Positions 12,801 through 22,821 of a DNA stretch of 64,000 bases are shown here, in pieces. The first letter of the stretch is position 1, and each line of letters opens with the position of its first letter. Where the stretch lies: contig CM077600.1 in assembly GCA_039654915.1 (NCBI GenBank), positions 68,519,992 through 68,583,991 of the forward strand. The letters are read 5' to 3'. This DNA comes from Aquilaria yunnanensis. Taxonomy: Eukaryota; Streptophyta; Magnoliopsida; Malvales; Thymelaeaceae. The notes under the pieces are model-generated. The model had not been told where the DNA came from, ran no database searches, and saw only the letters and a list, made by a program, of their open reading frames with translations. The position numbers and the translations under genes are program-made.

Positions 12801-13658
12801 AGTGAGACTTAGAAAATGCATGGCCATGCTCGGATGAGTTGATATACGATATCAATGTCATCAGTTTAAGTTGGTCTACTCGGTAATCAAGAAACCAAAG
12901 ATTGGGCTATACGAGAGTGACACATTCCATGTCTCGTGCTTAGTCTTGATATCTTGGACAAAGGGACAATAGCATATATCGGTGATGATCATAAAGGTTT
13001 AATCGAATCATCGACAATCTTGTCACTTGGGTAGCAATGATGTGTTGCTAGACACCGCTCATTGCTTATGATCATAAATGTGATTTATGATCGTTGCCAA
13101 CGTGGTAAGAGCCTATTGGGTCGCACACATAGAGCTATTTGGATCATTAGAGTGTATGGGCTAATAATTTGGGTTTTGGTTTCACAATAATTTTGTATTA
13201 ATAATGGGCCTAATAGTTGAGCTATTATTAAGCCCGAAATTAAAGCCTAATTGGATTAGGGCTTTGAAACCCATTAGGCCTGGAAGTTTAGTCTCACCAT
13301 AAATACAACTTTTAGTGAGAAATTCCTAGGTCTCCTTGCCCTAGCCTCCCAAAAGGAAAGCCGCACTTTTCTGTTTCAATTCCTTGGAGGACGCAAGCTA
13401 GCACTGCGAGCGTAAGAGAAACACATCTGTCGGGACATGGTGGAAGCGTGGTGATCCTTAAAGGCTTGTGTGGATACCATAGAGAGCCTGAACACGTCAA
13501 CTGTTCAGGTTTTATAATTCGATTCTACAGTTGAGTGAAAGATCTCAATCGAAAATTAGTTTTGAAAATTTTTGAACACCCGGTTTACCCCGTTTCACTT
13601 GGATCCTGAAGGGTTTCGGTTAAATTCCGTTGTACTGTTTGGCTCCCGAAACCTAACA
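12801..13658 (+). mobile_element. Copia-1 LTR, 3' part
   Basis: Matches the last ~60% of the complete Copia-1 LTR (33234-34650), from ACTTAGAAAATGCATGGCC to the terminal CCTAACA at 13658. A CATAAATA box is near 13298. It is fused directly to truncated RNase H, so the element's own 3' end and the start of the LTR were deleted. Confidence 0.8.
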
Positions 13659-14532
13659 ACATGAGTGTCATAAGTGATTCTCATAGTGATCATGGTATAT
13701 GTAGTCCTTTGACCTAAGATCATCAAGGTTCCCTACATGTGAGTCACATACTCTGATACTTTCCTTTGTTGCTCATAATTGAATGAACTTGAAGGACGTC
13801 ATTGGGTATGTCACATATCATGCGGAGGGATTTGCATGATCAAGACAGGAATTGTCCTTCCTATGTAACGGGAGTGATATCTTCGGGCCCCTTGATAGAG
13901 TAAGGCTTAGAAAAATGCATGGCCATGCTCAGATGAGTTGATATATGATATCAATGTCATCAGTTTAAGTTGGTCTACTAGGTAATCAAGAAACCAAAGA
14001 TTGGGCTATACGAGAGTGACACATTCCATGTCTCGTGCTTAGTCTTGATATCTTGGACAAAGGGACAATCGCATATATCGGTGATGATCATAAAGGTTTA
14101 GTCGAATCACCGACAATCTTGTCACTTGGGTAGCAATGATTTGTTGCTAGACACCACTCATTGCCTATGATCATAAATGTGATTTATGATCGTTGCCAAC
14201 GTGGTAAGAGCCTATTGGGACACATAGAGCTATTTGGATCATTAGAGTGCATGGGCTAATAATTTGGGTTTTGGTTTCACAATAATTTCGTATTAATAAT
14301 GAGCCCAATAGTTGAGCCATTATTAAGCCCGAAATTAAAGCCTAATTGGATTAGGGCTTTGAAACCCATTAGGCCTGGAAGTTTAGTCTCACTATAAATA
14401 CAACTTTTAGTGAGAAATACGCCGGTCTCCTTGCCCTAGCCTCCCAAAAGGAAAGCCACACTCTTCTCTTTCAATTCCTTAGAGGACACAAGCTAGCATT
14501 GTGAGCGTAAGAAAAACACATCTGTCGGGACG
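13659..14532 (+). mobile_element. Copia-1 LTR, interior part, left of Ty3-B
   Basis: A second Copia-1 LTR piece in the same orientation, beginning at ATGAGTGTCATAAGTG (compare 33555). It includes a TATAAATA box at about 14393-14400 and is interrupted by Ty3-B after the target duplicate GGACG (14528-14532). Its continuation is 30981-31206. Confidence 0.85.
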
Positions 14533-15551
14533 TGGTACGATCAAATAAGGCACAACCAAGGATGGCAAGGATCCATTGAAGGTTTCTAGTGCGCCAATGA
14601 CAAGGAAGAAGGTTAAGGAGCTCACTAGTGCACTTCAAGCTCGGATGTTGACAGATTGGCGATGTTCTGGTGGAAAAATCATATCTTGAGCTAAACATAT
14701 CTGAATTGAGTGATTCTTGATTCATTGGAAATATAACATCTAGAGCTACAAATAATATGATACCATGAAACCCAGTTTGCACGTTAAGGAGGTCCAATTT
14801 AGCTTCAAAGTCGCGATTTACGAGTTATCGCTGGTTCAGAAGTAGTTACAGTATTTTAGGCATATATTTGGATTTAGATGTCCATTTTGTGTGGTTTAGG
14901 TGTCATTTCAAAGATAATAAATAGATCTACAACTTTCATGCTTTGCATTTTGGGAAATCATGGGTGCATCAAGTTCGAATTTCAGCTTGAAGTTGAAGAC
15001 ACAAGCAGGAACCACCTGAGAAGACTATTTTTGGTTTTTATGCCCAATCTTGTGCTGTAACGTATCTTATTTTATTTTCCTAATTATTTACATTATTTAG
15101 GAAGTTATTTAGGCTATGGAATAGTTTTAAATTGTTTTGGACAAGTGGTATATGCTGCATTCATTAAACTTGTTCAAACTAGGAATTAGAGTCCTAATTT
15201 GACTAGGATTTCCTATGTCTTTGTATCTAGGATTCCTAAGGGATTTAGGCTGCGAATTTTTCCCAGCTTTTAACCCTAGTTTAGGCCTATATAAAGGCAC
15301 ATATTCTGGATGTAAACACACAAAAAAATTTCGAAATAATATTGCTCTTTGGAGAGGTTTTCTCTTTGGTTCTTTGTGGACTGCCTTGGTGCACAAGTGT
15401 GCTTGTGTTCTTGGAGTTCTATACTTCTCGTTTCTACTCACAGGTTGATTAGGGGTGGGGGTCTTCAAACCCAGTCTCTTTGATGTCTTGTGGAGCTTGA
15501 AAAACATCTTGGGCGCGTTTCATGGTCTTTATACCATCGGGGTTCGCATCA
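14533..15551 (+). repeat. Ty3-B 5' LTR
   Basis: 1019 bp, TGGTACGATC..GTTCGCATCA. The third base is G where the 3' LTR has A. A CTATATAAAG TATA box is near 15288-15297. It keeps a 47-bp block (about 14779-14825, ending CGAGTTATCG) that the 3' LTR has lost. The 3' part of this LTR is close to that of Ty3-A. Confidence 0.9.
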
Positions 15552-15553
15552 GT

Positions 15554-15565
15554 TGGTATCAGAGC
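15554..15565 (+). other. Primer-binding site, Ty3-B (initiator tRNA-Met type)
   Basis: TGGTATCAGAGC two bases after the LTR terminus. This is the standard plant primer-binding sequence complementary to the 3' end of initiator tRNA-Met. Confidence 0.9.
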
Positions 15566-16395
15566 CACAAGTTCCATTGAAGGACATATCTTTGTGTTCT
15601 TGTTTCTCTTCATTTTTCCTTCAATTTTGTCCAGTAATTTCATGCTTTAATTATCTGTTTTAATCTATTTTCTTCTTCTTTCAGGTCTGTCCTTTTTGTT
15701 CCATCCTTGTTCGAGTCCAAAAATTACAAAAACAACAAAAAGAAGTCAATCCGTGTCACCTAGTATTCTCGGTTTCAATTCATTTGTTCTTGTCTAATTC
15801 TTATCTTTCTATTTCGTGTCCAGCCATATTAATCTCTTTTGTTTTCATTATTTCTAGCATCTTAGAGTCCAGAAAACTTCAAAAAAAGAAGGATCCAAGT
15901 TCAGGAATTTTCGGTATCAAAAAGTTGCTTCAAATTGTGCCAATTTCACTAGTTTTCTTGTCTTGGCCGAAAAGAATTCTAACTTTTTGTCTTTGGCAGC
16001 AAGGAGTTTCAAGGAGAACGTTTGGTTACCATCAAAACAGCAAGCAGAAAAAAGCTTGCAAAAAAAGAAGTTTTCTCAAAGTGTTGAAAGTTTTGCGCCC
16101 CAAAACCTATCCCATTGTTTTTAAGCCAAAAAGCTTTCTGTGTGGTTCTTGTGATCATCAATTGCAAGAGTTTCTTAGAGTCTTTTAAAGCTTGTTTAGC
16201 CCACCTCTTTTGGAGTCAAAATAGTTCTTCAAGAATTCAAGTTTTCTTGTGTGCTTTGAGGATAGTTTTCTTAGAACTTTTGAGAACTCTTTGAATAGCA
16301 ATATCTCACTAACAAATTGAGTGTTTTGAGTGTTCATATTTTGAGTGAAACACATGAGGTGAGTGTTTGTGAGGATCTTTGTTATTTTCAGGAGT
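15566..16395 (+). other. Ty3-B untranslated leader
   Basis: 830 bp between the primer-binding site and the gag ATG. Homologous to the Ty3-A leader (44509-45403) but without its long purine run. I see no convincing gene; short open frames here are incidental. Confidence 0.7.
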
Positions 16396-17034
16396 ATGGA
16401 GGGCCAGGTGGATAGGAGGATGAAAGTGAGACACAATGAGGAGCCAACCATGAGAGAATTTCAAAAAACTCTCAATAGACTTGTGGGGAGGATTGAGGAC
16501 ATTGATTTAAGGTTGCCAACGAGAGGTCCAAGGAGAAAAGAACCCGAGGAGGAAGAAAGAGTTTGGCATGACCATGGGTTTCCAATGAGGTGTGGGCCAA
16601 GAGAGGATAACAACCTAAATTCCATCAAGCCTACCATTCCACCTTTCCAAGGGAAGAGTGATCCCGATGCATATTGGGAGTGGGAGCAAAAGATTGAGAT
16701 GGTGTTTGATTGCCATCATTACTCCGAGGAAAATAAGGTTAAATTGGCTACCATAAAGTTCACTAATTATGCTCTTGTATGGTGGAATCAGGATGTTATT
16801 TCTAGGAGAAGGAATGAGGAGGAGCCCATACACACATGGAGAGCCCTTAAAGCCTTGATGAGGAGGAGATTTGTGCCTAGCTACTACACTAAAGATCAAC
16901 GCCTCAAGCTTCAAAAGCTAGTGCAAGGCCAAAGGAGTGTGGAAGACTACCATAAAGACTTGGAGATAACCTTGACCCGAGCCAACATCATGGAGGATAA
17001 AGAGACCACCATTGCTAGATTCATTAATGGTCTC
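16396..17034 (+). pseudogene. Ty3-B gag, N-terminal part (interrupted by Tat-1)
   Basis: Starts at ATG 16396 in the context GGAGTATGGAGG, the same start as Ty3-A gag. 213 codons follow without a stop: an acidic N-terminus, then the retrotransposon gag domain ([49 protein letters not shown]). The Tat-1 insertion falls between codons after NGL. The frame resumes in register at 27935, so the gene was open when Tat-1 inserted. Capsid-forming Gag is the known role of this domain. Confidence 0.88.
17030..17034. repeat. Target-site duplicate of Tat-1, left (GTCTC)
   Basis: GTCTC at 17030-17034 and again at 27930-27934, flanking a TGATGCC..GGCTATCA element. The related gag at 52090-52098 has a single copy of the site, which confirms the boundary. 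Confidence 0.92.
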
Positions 17035-17894
17035 TGATGCCCAGGGGCTTCATCGTTGGTAGTCATGGTGACTGATGGAGGGACTCCCGGAGAGGAAGAA
17101 CGCCTGGTGGCCGGTTTGCCCAAGGGAGAGTGCCTGAGATATTCAGAAAAAGTGGGTTAGGAGGTCCCCGGGGTGTTTTTCCGGGGAGGAGCCTCCGACG
17201 CCCAAGTCAGTGGTGCTGATAGAAGGCAGAGGAAATAGCACTGAGGGGTTCAGTGAACTCACCTGGTCGTATTTTCTCAGAGTGAGGAGTTAGGATATTT
17301 GCCAGCCGTTTGCCAGGGTGTATTCCCTAGTATTTATAGAGGTGTCCAGCCCGTTAAGATCATGACACGTGTTCGGTCGGATGTTCTCTGGATGTCTGGG
17401 CGTAGAGGACAAGTAGCTGGTGGCAGGCTTCCTTGAGCCTTGAGCCGAGACTGGCCATGATGTGACTTTGATGGCGTCGGCATGTCAGAGCACCGTTTGA
17501 GGCGGCTTGTGACGTCTGTGGGCGACATGTCAGAGCCTTCCTTAAATGCTCCTGCCGTACTCCCGAGGTCCCTGGGTGAGGTCGTCCTGTAGTACGGACT
17601 GTGCCACTTCGGGAAACATGCCCCTAGTTCGGGGGTTCTTAGATTCAGGGAGTTCCACCTTCGGGAAGATCATGTTCGGCCCGCCCTAGCTGGTGCCACT
17701 TTTCCGAAGGCGGTCTGTTTACTATTCTCGGGGGGGCTAATAGTATCCCCAGGTTTCCTGGCGTGCCGAGCTCGGGCTCTTTGGCTTTTCTCCGAGGTGT
17801 GTGATCCCACCTTTTTCCGGGTAGCGCCAGATCTCCTGGCCATTCTGGTGGCAGGGAGTTCGGCCAGGTGGAGATGATAGTCCTTCGGCTATCA
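17035..17894 (-). repeat. Tat-1 3' LTR
   Basis: 860 bp; read on the minus strand it begins TGATAGCCGAAGG at 17894 and ends GGGGCATCA at 17035. A TATAAATA box lies on the minus strand at 17331-17338. About 35 mismatches and no indel against the other LTR. Confidence 0.93.
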
Positions 17895-17915
17895 CATGCC
17901 CCCCTTCAGAAAGCC
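17895..17915 (-). other. Polypurine tract, Tat-1
   Basis: On the minus strand a purine-rich run with GAAGGGGGGCATG ends immediately before the 3' LTR. This is the expected plus-strand primer site. Confidence 0.85.
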
Positions 17916-18397
17916 GAAGTGAAGACTTCGGTTTTCTTTCCGACGATGTTCTTTGGGAGTTTATAGAGAGCAACACCTGTGTCGAAGGTACACCTCTTGC
18001 CCAAAGGTGTGGGCTGCTCGGCTTTGGCCTATTTTTTGGTGTCTCCGAGGCAAAGCCTGTGCCGAAGATACACCTCTTGCCCGAAGGTATGGGCTGTTCG
18101 GCCACAGCCAGTCTTTTCGTGTCTTCGAGGCAACCTGCTTCTTTGCTTTTGCAGGTCTGTGCAGTGTCGCGTCTGATGGCCAAGCGCGTCAGTCTGAGCG
18201 ACGCGTCCCAGTTTTTTAGGGATGTCAGGAGACGTGTCTCCTATTTTGGCACGATGGTTGACACGTGGCGCGCTGTCACTGGAGGAGAGTCGCGTCGTTT
18301 ACAGAGAGCGCGTCATTTCAGGCGCAGAGTGCAGTTACGGCGACGGTTCGCCTTCAAAAGGCACTTATGACGTCGTTTCAGTTACCCACCCTTGGCC
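17916..18397 (+). other. Tat-1 3' region with ~80-bp duplication
   Basis: Non-coding stretch between the polypurine tract and the antisense-gene promoter. It carries two tandem ~80-bp units: CCTGTGTCGAAGG near 17977 recurs as CCTGTGCCGAAG near 18057, each followed by ACACCTCTTGCCC. Open frames here are incidental to the duplication. Confidence 0.6.
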
Positions 18398-18405
18398 TAT
18401 AAATA
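18398..18405 (+). promoter_or_regulatory. TATA box of the Tat-1 antisense gene
   Basis: TATAAATA in the context GGCCTATAAATAGCCC, on the strand opposite to gag-pol. It lies about 266 bp upstream of the antisense ATG at 18664, giving a plausible 5' untranslated region. This is inference from motif and position. Confidence 0.55.
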
Positions 18406-19495
18406 GCCCATTCCGTCATAGCCCCTTTTGCTTTTGGTTCTGCTCTTTCCCTGCTTGCCCTTTTCTGTGCGCTTTCTCTTGCTTTTGCGGCGAAGCTGTT
18501 TTAACAGAGCTTTTTCCGGCAACCTTTTACGACGGTGACCTCCGATTTTGGCAAGTCTTTTGGTGGGTTTTTTCTTTCTAGAGTCTTTTGATACCTATGT
18601 TTTTTTGAGTTTTTGCCGGAAGTTGTTTTCTTGCCTTTTTCCGAACTCGTTTTTCTGTCCAAAATGCCTATCCTTGAGAGCTGGCAGCCTCTTTTATCTC
18701 ATCCTTGTTGCACCACCCCTAAAAAATTATAGAGGTGGAAGAAGAAGTTCTTTCTTCCTTCTTACGCCATTACCCGGCTGCCACGAGCTGACCACTATGC
18801 TTTTTCAAACTATAGTACCGAGGTTACCGTTTTCCGAGCCCAGCTGAAGGCCGGACTTCGGTATCCTCCCCCGAAGATGGTTTGCGAGTTCTGCCAATTT
18901 CATGGCATTGCTGTGAATCAGCTTCCCCCGAACTCGTACTGCTATTTTAACGCCTTCCTCTGTATGTGTGGCGTCTTCGAGATAAAACCCCATTTTGTAA
19001 TTTTCATGCAGTACTACAAGCTCTTCGTGGTCCCGAAGGGTGGCTTCTATTTCATGCTACGTCGGGAATCCGGGATCAAAAAATTCATGTTCACTTTTGC
19101 CACTAAGGACAGTTGGTGAGGGTGGCAACAGAAATTCTTCTTCCTGAAGATAGATGAGGCCTGGTCGTATGTTCCGACCAAATGGGCTCGGGGAAAGCTG
19201 GATGTGGACGTCATTGATCCGAGGATACTGCTGACTCCAGAGTTGGCTCCCGTGTTCGAGGACTTCGACGGACGTATTCGAGCAGTCTCCGACTGGGCTC
19301 CCGAGGTCGCTCCGCGCTCCCTCTACCCCTTCCCCGTTAACTGGAGGTTGATGACCGAAGAGGTCTTTCGGGAGTTAGGGGTGGTCAAGGAGCATGAGAC
19401 TGACCTCGACATGCCAGCTCCTGCTATCGCCGGGAAGGACTCCTGGTTGGTGCAACTCCTTCGGGAGGAAGTCTCTTTCGAAACGCTTTTCGAAA

Positions 19496-19563
19496 GTAAG
19501 TTGTCTTCTACTCCCTTACAGTTTTTCCCTCGGACTTACGCTGATGTCTTTTCTCTTTTTCAG
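19496..19563 (+). other. Intron 1 of the antisense gene
   Basis: GTAAGT donor, pyrimidine-rich TTTTCTCTTTTTCAG acceptor, 68 bp. Removal joins the two flanking frames in register (phase 1). Confidence 0.75.
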
Positions 19564-19968
19564 AGATGGGGGACGGGACTGCTGCATTCTACAAGTCCCT
19601 TTTCTCCGGCCAGGTGGAGAAGGGCGATCAGACAAACAAGGCGGCTTCCCGAAGGCGGAAGTCTACTGGCGCTGGTCCCTCGGCGAAACGGGCAAAGAAA
19701 ACTGCCCAGCTTCAAGAAATTTTCGAGGAGGCTGCCGAGGAGCTTGGGGCAGCCGAGATTCCGCCGCCCGAGGCTGCTGCCGAGGTCCCTGCCACTACTG
19801 AGGTTCCTTCCGCCGACGTCCCTCCTCAGAGCCCTTCCGCGCCGCAGGCCCTTCTGGAGACCGTGGTAGAGGGTCCTTCTGCCGAGGAGCGGCGCAGGAA
19901 GAAAGGCAAGGGGATTTCGACCGAGGAGTCTCAGGGCTCCGAGGACGTCGTGATCAAAGTGCCGCCAG

Positions 19969-20054
19969 GTTTGTTGTTTTCAGAACAAGTATGGCTCTTT
20001 TGTTTTTCTGAAATTTCCTTTGTCTTTGACCTGTTTCTCATTTTTGCCATGCAG
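19969..20054 (+). other. Intron 2 of the antisense gene
   Basis: GTTTGT donor after CCGCCAG, acceptor CATGCAG, 86 bp, phase 1. The flanking frames join in register. The region is T-rich compared with the GC-rich exons. Confidence 0.7.
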
Positions 20055-20314
20055 GGGAGTTGCTTACCCCGAACTGGGCGGCCGAACACCCGAAGACGCG
20101 GGCCCTTCACGATGCCAAAGTCCCGCAAGGGAAGATACCCAAAGAGCCTTTCTGGACATTCACGGAGGACATGAACTTGTACTCCGAGGACTGTCCTGAA
20201 ATGGCGAAGCAGATTTCGAAGGGGGTGCTTACAGAGGCCTCCTTCAAGGCTATTGCGGCGGCCCATCCGGGCGATGACACCCTCGCCGCGAAAGTTATCG
20301 AGCATGCTGCTCAG

Positions 20315-20393
20315 GTATGCTCTTCACACCTTTTTCCCTTCAATTTTTCCTAAGTGCTTGTCTCTTACTGACCTTGCGTTCATCTTTTCACAG
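20315..20393 (+). other. Intron 3 of the antisense gene
   Basis: CAG|GTATGC donor, TTTTCACAG acceptor, 79 bp, phase 0. Confidence 0.72.
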
Positions 20394-20984
20394 CTGCTGG
20401 GGTACGCCGGCTTTCTCCGAGTTCGAGTAGCCAGGTAGACGGTGTTCCGAGCTTCAGCCTTAGAGGCCTTAGAAAAAGTGAAAGTCACGTGCTCGGAATT
20501 AACCGTTAAGAACCAGCAGCTGGCAGATGCGGCGAAGAAAGAAGTTGCTGCCCTTCGGGAGGAGTTCCAGAAGGAAAAGGAAGACTTTGAGAAGGACTCC
20601 TCCCTGAAGATTGCTGACCTCCGTGATCAGGTGGTGGGGATGCTCGCTGCCAACCAAGACCTTCTCAAGGATAAGTCAGATTCTGACAATCTCATACGGT
20701 CGTTGGTGACTGAGAAAAAGGCTCTTGAAGCCGAGGTCCAGTCTTTGAAGAAGGAGCCCGACGCGAAGAAGAGGATGAAGGCGCTGAAGAAGGAGGTTGC
20801 AGACTTGAAGGACGAGCTCGAGGACCTTGAGGTTGAGAAGGACAAATCCGACCAAATGACCAAGGTCGCCTTCCAGGACGGATTCTGCCTTGCTCGGTAC
20901 CAAGTCCTTGAGAGGTTCCCAAGTCTGGACCTCTCTTTTTTGGAAGCTCTGAACATTCCCGAGGGGCCTCGGTGGTCCTGGTAA

Positions 20985-21585
20985 AAAATCGAGCACCTGA
21001 ACCTGCCTTCCACAATTCCGGCGCCGTAGGTGGTGGAAAAGGGCACAAAGGCTGGTGGCTCTCGGGACGCCGAGAACCCTTAGGCTGTTTTAGGGGCCTT
21101 TTCCTTTTTTTTCTCTTCGCTTTTGTGCTCCTTTTTTGGGCACTTCTTCTTTGTAAGCCTGATCATTCTCAATGAATATATTTTTTGGCTAAGCCTTTTT
21201 GCAAGATTTTGCATTTCCATTGTCCCGAACAAGTTCGCTCAAGAGACTTCGGGAAACCTGCAATCACAAAAAATTATTCTGCGCTTTTTGCGGCGAGTAC
21301 TTTCGCAGGATTTTTTGTTTTCCATTTTTTCGAGTGTGATGGCTCAAAGGACTTCGGAAAATTACATCTGCTCTTTTTGCGGCGAGTACTTTCGCAAGAT
21401 TTTTGTTTTCCATTTTTCCGAGCGTGATGGCTCAAGGGACTTCGGAAAATCATATCTGTGCTTTTTCACGGCGAACACCTTCGCGGACTTCTGTCTTGCA
21501 CCATTTTGTACACTTAAGAATTTTTCTCAAGGACATTCTATACTTAGGATATTTTTTTTGTACAACACAATCCTTCCGTTCCATC
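20985..21585. repeat. Tat-1 intergenic stretch with ~90-105-bp tandem repeat
   Basis: Between the converging ends of the antisense gene and the integrase. Three tandem copies begin at 21237, 21342 and 21430 (GCTCAA.GACTTCGG.. with CTTTTTGCGGCGAGTACTTTCGC in the first two, altered in the third). Tandem repeats in this position are known for Tat-lineage 3' regions. Open frames on the plus strand are products of the repeat. Confidence 0.7.
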
Positions 21586-21825
21586 TTAAGCGTAGAATTT
21601 CTTCAGGGCGTCTGAGTGCCAAGTGTTTTTCAATTCTACGCCTTCGGTGTCGCCAAGTTTGTACATGCCTTTTCGTACTTCGACAAGAACCAGATAAGGT
21701 CCTTCCCAGTTCGCGCGAAGTACCCCGTGAGATAGCTTTCGGGGTGCAAAGTCCGCCTTTCGGAGAACGAGGTCCCCTTTCTTGTTTTTTTTTGGCCTGG
21801 CTCGTAAATTTATAGCCGCAGCCAC
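21586..21825 (-). pseudogene. Tat-1 integrase C-terminal part
   Basis: Minus-strand frame holding the integrase C-terminal module: GDLVLRKADF, then LGKLR-like LRANWEGPYLVLVEVRKGMYKLGD, and ending KNTWHSDALKKFYA with a stop at 21586. It is separated from the integrase core by the stop at 22021 and frame loss in between. Confidence 0.85.
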
Positions 21826-22020
21826 TCTTTGCTAGAAAGCTTTTCTTCTCAGCTCAGCTATTTCTCTATGTTCGCCGACAAGGTCGAGCTTCGTTCTTAG
21901 GCCGAGGTCGTTTCCACCTTCATCAAATACTTGCACCCGTACTGATGGTCTAACTATCTTGATAGGGATAATGGCCTCTATTCCGAAGACGAGTGAGAAG
22001 GGAGTCTCCCCTGTGGCTCT

Positions 22021-22821
22021 TCAAGGCGTCATTCGGTAACTCCATAATACGCTTTGGAGTTCTCCTGGCCATTTCCCTTTTGCTTCCCCCAGTCTCTTTT
22101 TCAGGCCATCTTTTATGGTCCTGTTAGATACTTCCACCTGCCCGTTGCTTTGGGGGTGAGCTACTGGGGCGAAGTGCATCTTTATTCCGAGGTCGCTGAT
22201 AAATTCCTGGAATCCTTTGTCTATGAATTGGGATCCATTGTCAGCCACTAGTACCCTCGGTATGCCGAATCTGCATACGATGTTCTTCCATACAAACTTT
22301 TGCACTTCTTTTGCCGAGATAGTTGCTAGCGGTTCTGCCTCGACCCATTTGGAGAAATAGTCTACTGCTACCACGCAGAATTTCACACCTTCGGGCGCTG
22401 CGGGGGGTGGCACAATAAGGTCTATACCCCAGACTGCGAAGGGCCAGGGATAGTCAGCCAAAGTTACCATTTCCGAAGGGGCCCTCTGGATGTTCGTGTG
22501 TCTCTGGCAACTACCGCATTTCCGGACGAACTGCCTTGCGTCCTTTCTTAGGGTAGGCCAGAAGTATCCCTGGCGAAGTATCACTGCCGCCAGGGCATCG
22601 GTTCCAATGTGTGAACCACACATGCCTTCGTGGACTTCTTCAAGGATCATTTCAATATCCTCTTCGTTCACACATCTTTGCAGTGGATTCGCGTATCCCT
22701 GTCGGTATAGTTCTTCACCGATCAGGAAGAAACGGTCAGAGCGCCTTCGCAGTTTTGCAGCGTCACCGGGGTCTTCGGGGAGCACATTTTCCGCGAGGTA
22801 CTTTTTATTGGATCCCTCCAT
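22021..22821 (-). pseudogene. Tat-1 integrase (zinc finger and DDE core)
   Basis: 266 residues on the minus strand. The HHCC zinc-binding region is HEGMCGSH..CGSCQRH. The DDE core has D in VWGIDLIVPPP, D in VADNGSQF and E in NGQVEVSNRTI, with 35 residues between the last two, as in active integrases. The frame is offset from the RT frame upstream (frameshift near 22822) and ends at a stop after YRMTP where the family continues. Confidence 0.92.

Larger units (their letters stand above)
18664..20984 (+). pseudogene. Tat-1 antisense gene (four exons, degenerate)
   Basis: Runs against gag-pol, between integrase and the 3' LTR. Exons inferred from conserved GT..AG borders that keep the frame: 18664-19495, 19564-19968, 20055-20314 and 20394-20984, with introns of 68, 86 and 79 bp. 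The N-terminal ~200 residues resemble the plant 'putative gypsy type transposon' family (Pfam PF04195, from memory): PPPKMVCEFCQFHGIAVNQL, GVFEIKPHFVIFMQYYKLF, KIDEAWSYVPTKWARGK. The middle is rich in Ala, Pro and Glu with a basic KRAKK patch; the C-terminal ~150 residues are a strong coiled coil (EVAALREEFQKEKEDFEK). In-frame stops at 18730, 19117 and 20436 make this copy inactive. The function of the family is unknown to me. Similar antisense genes are known in Tat elements such as Grande. Confidence 0.8.

Noticed and set aside
15127..15507. Open frames recurring in Ty3 LTRs on both strands (also 1185-1496, 44071-44520, 50444-50935)
   Set aside because: They follow LTR sequence (TATA region to terminus) and show no protein-like conservation; shadows of conserved LTR DNA.
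15554..15565. tRNA-like TGGTATCAGAGC as part of a tRNA gene (also 44497, 61180)
   Set aside because: It sits next to LTR termini and no cloverleaf surrounds it; it is a primer-binding site.
18664..20984. Antisense coiled-coil gene as a host gene caught in the element
   Set aside because: Its N-terminal domain and position match antisense genes known from Tat-lineage elements, so it is treated as an element gene.
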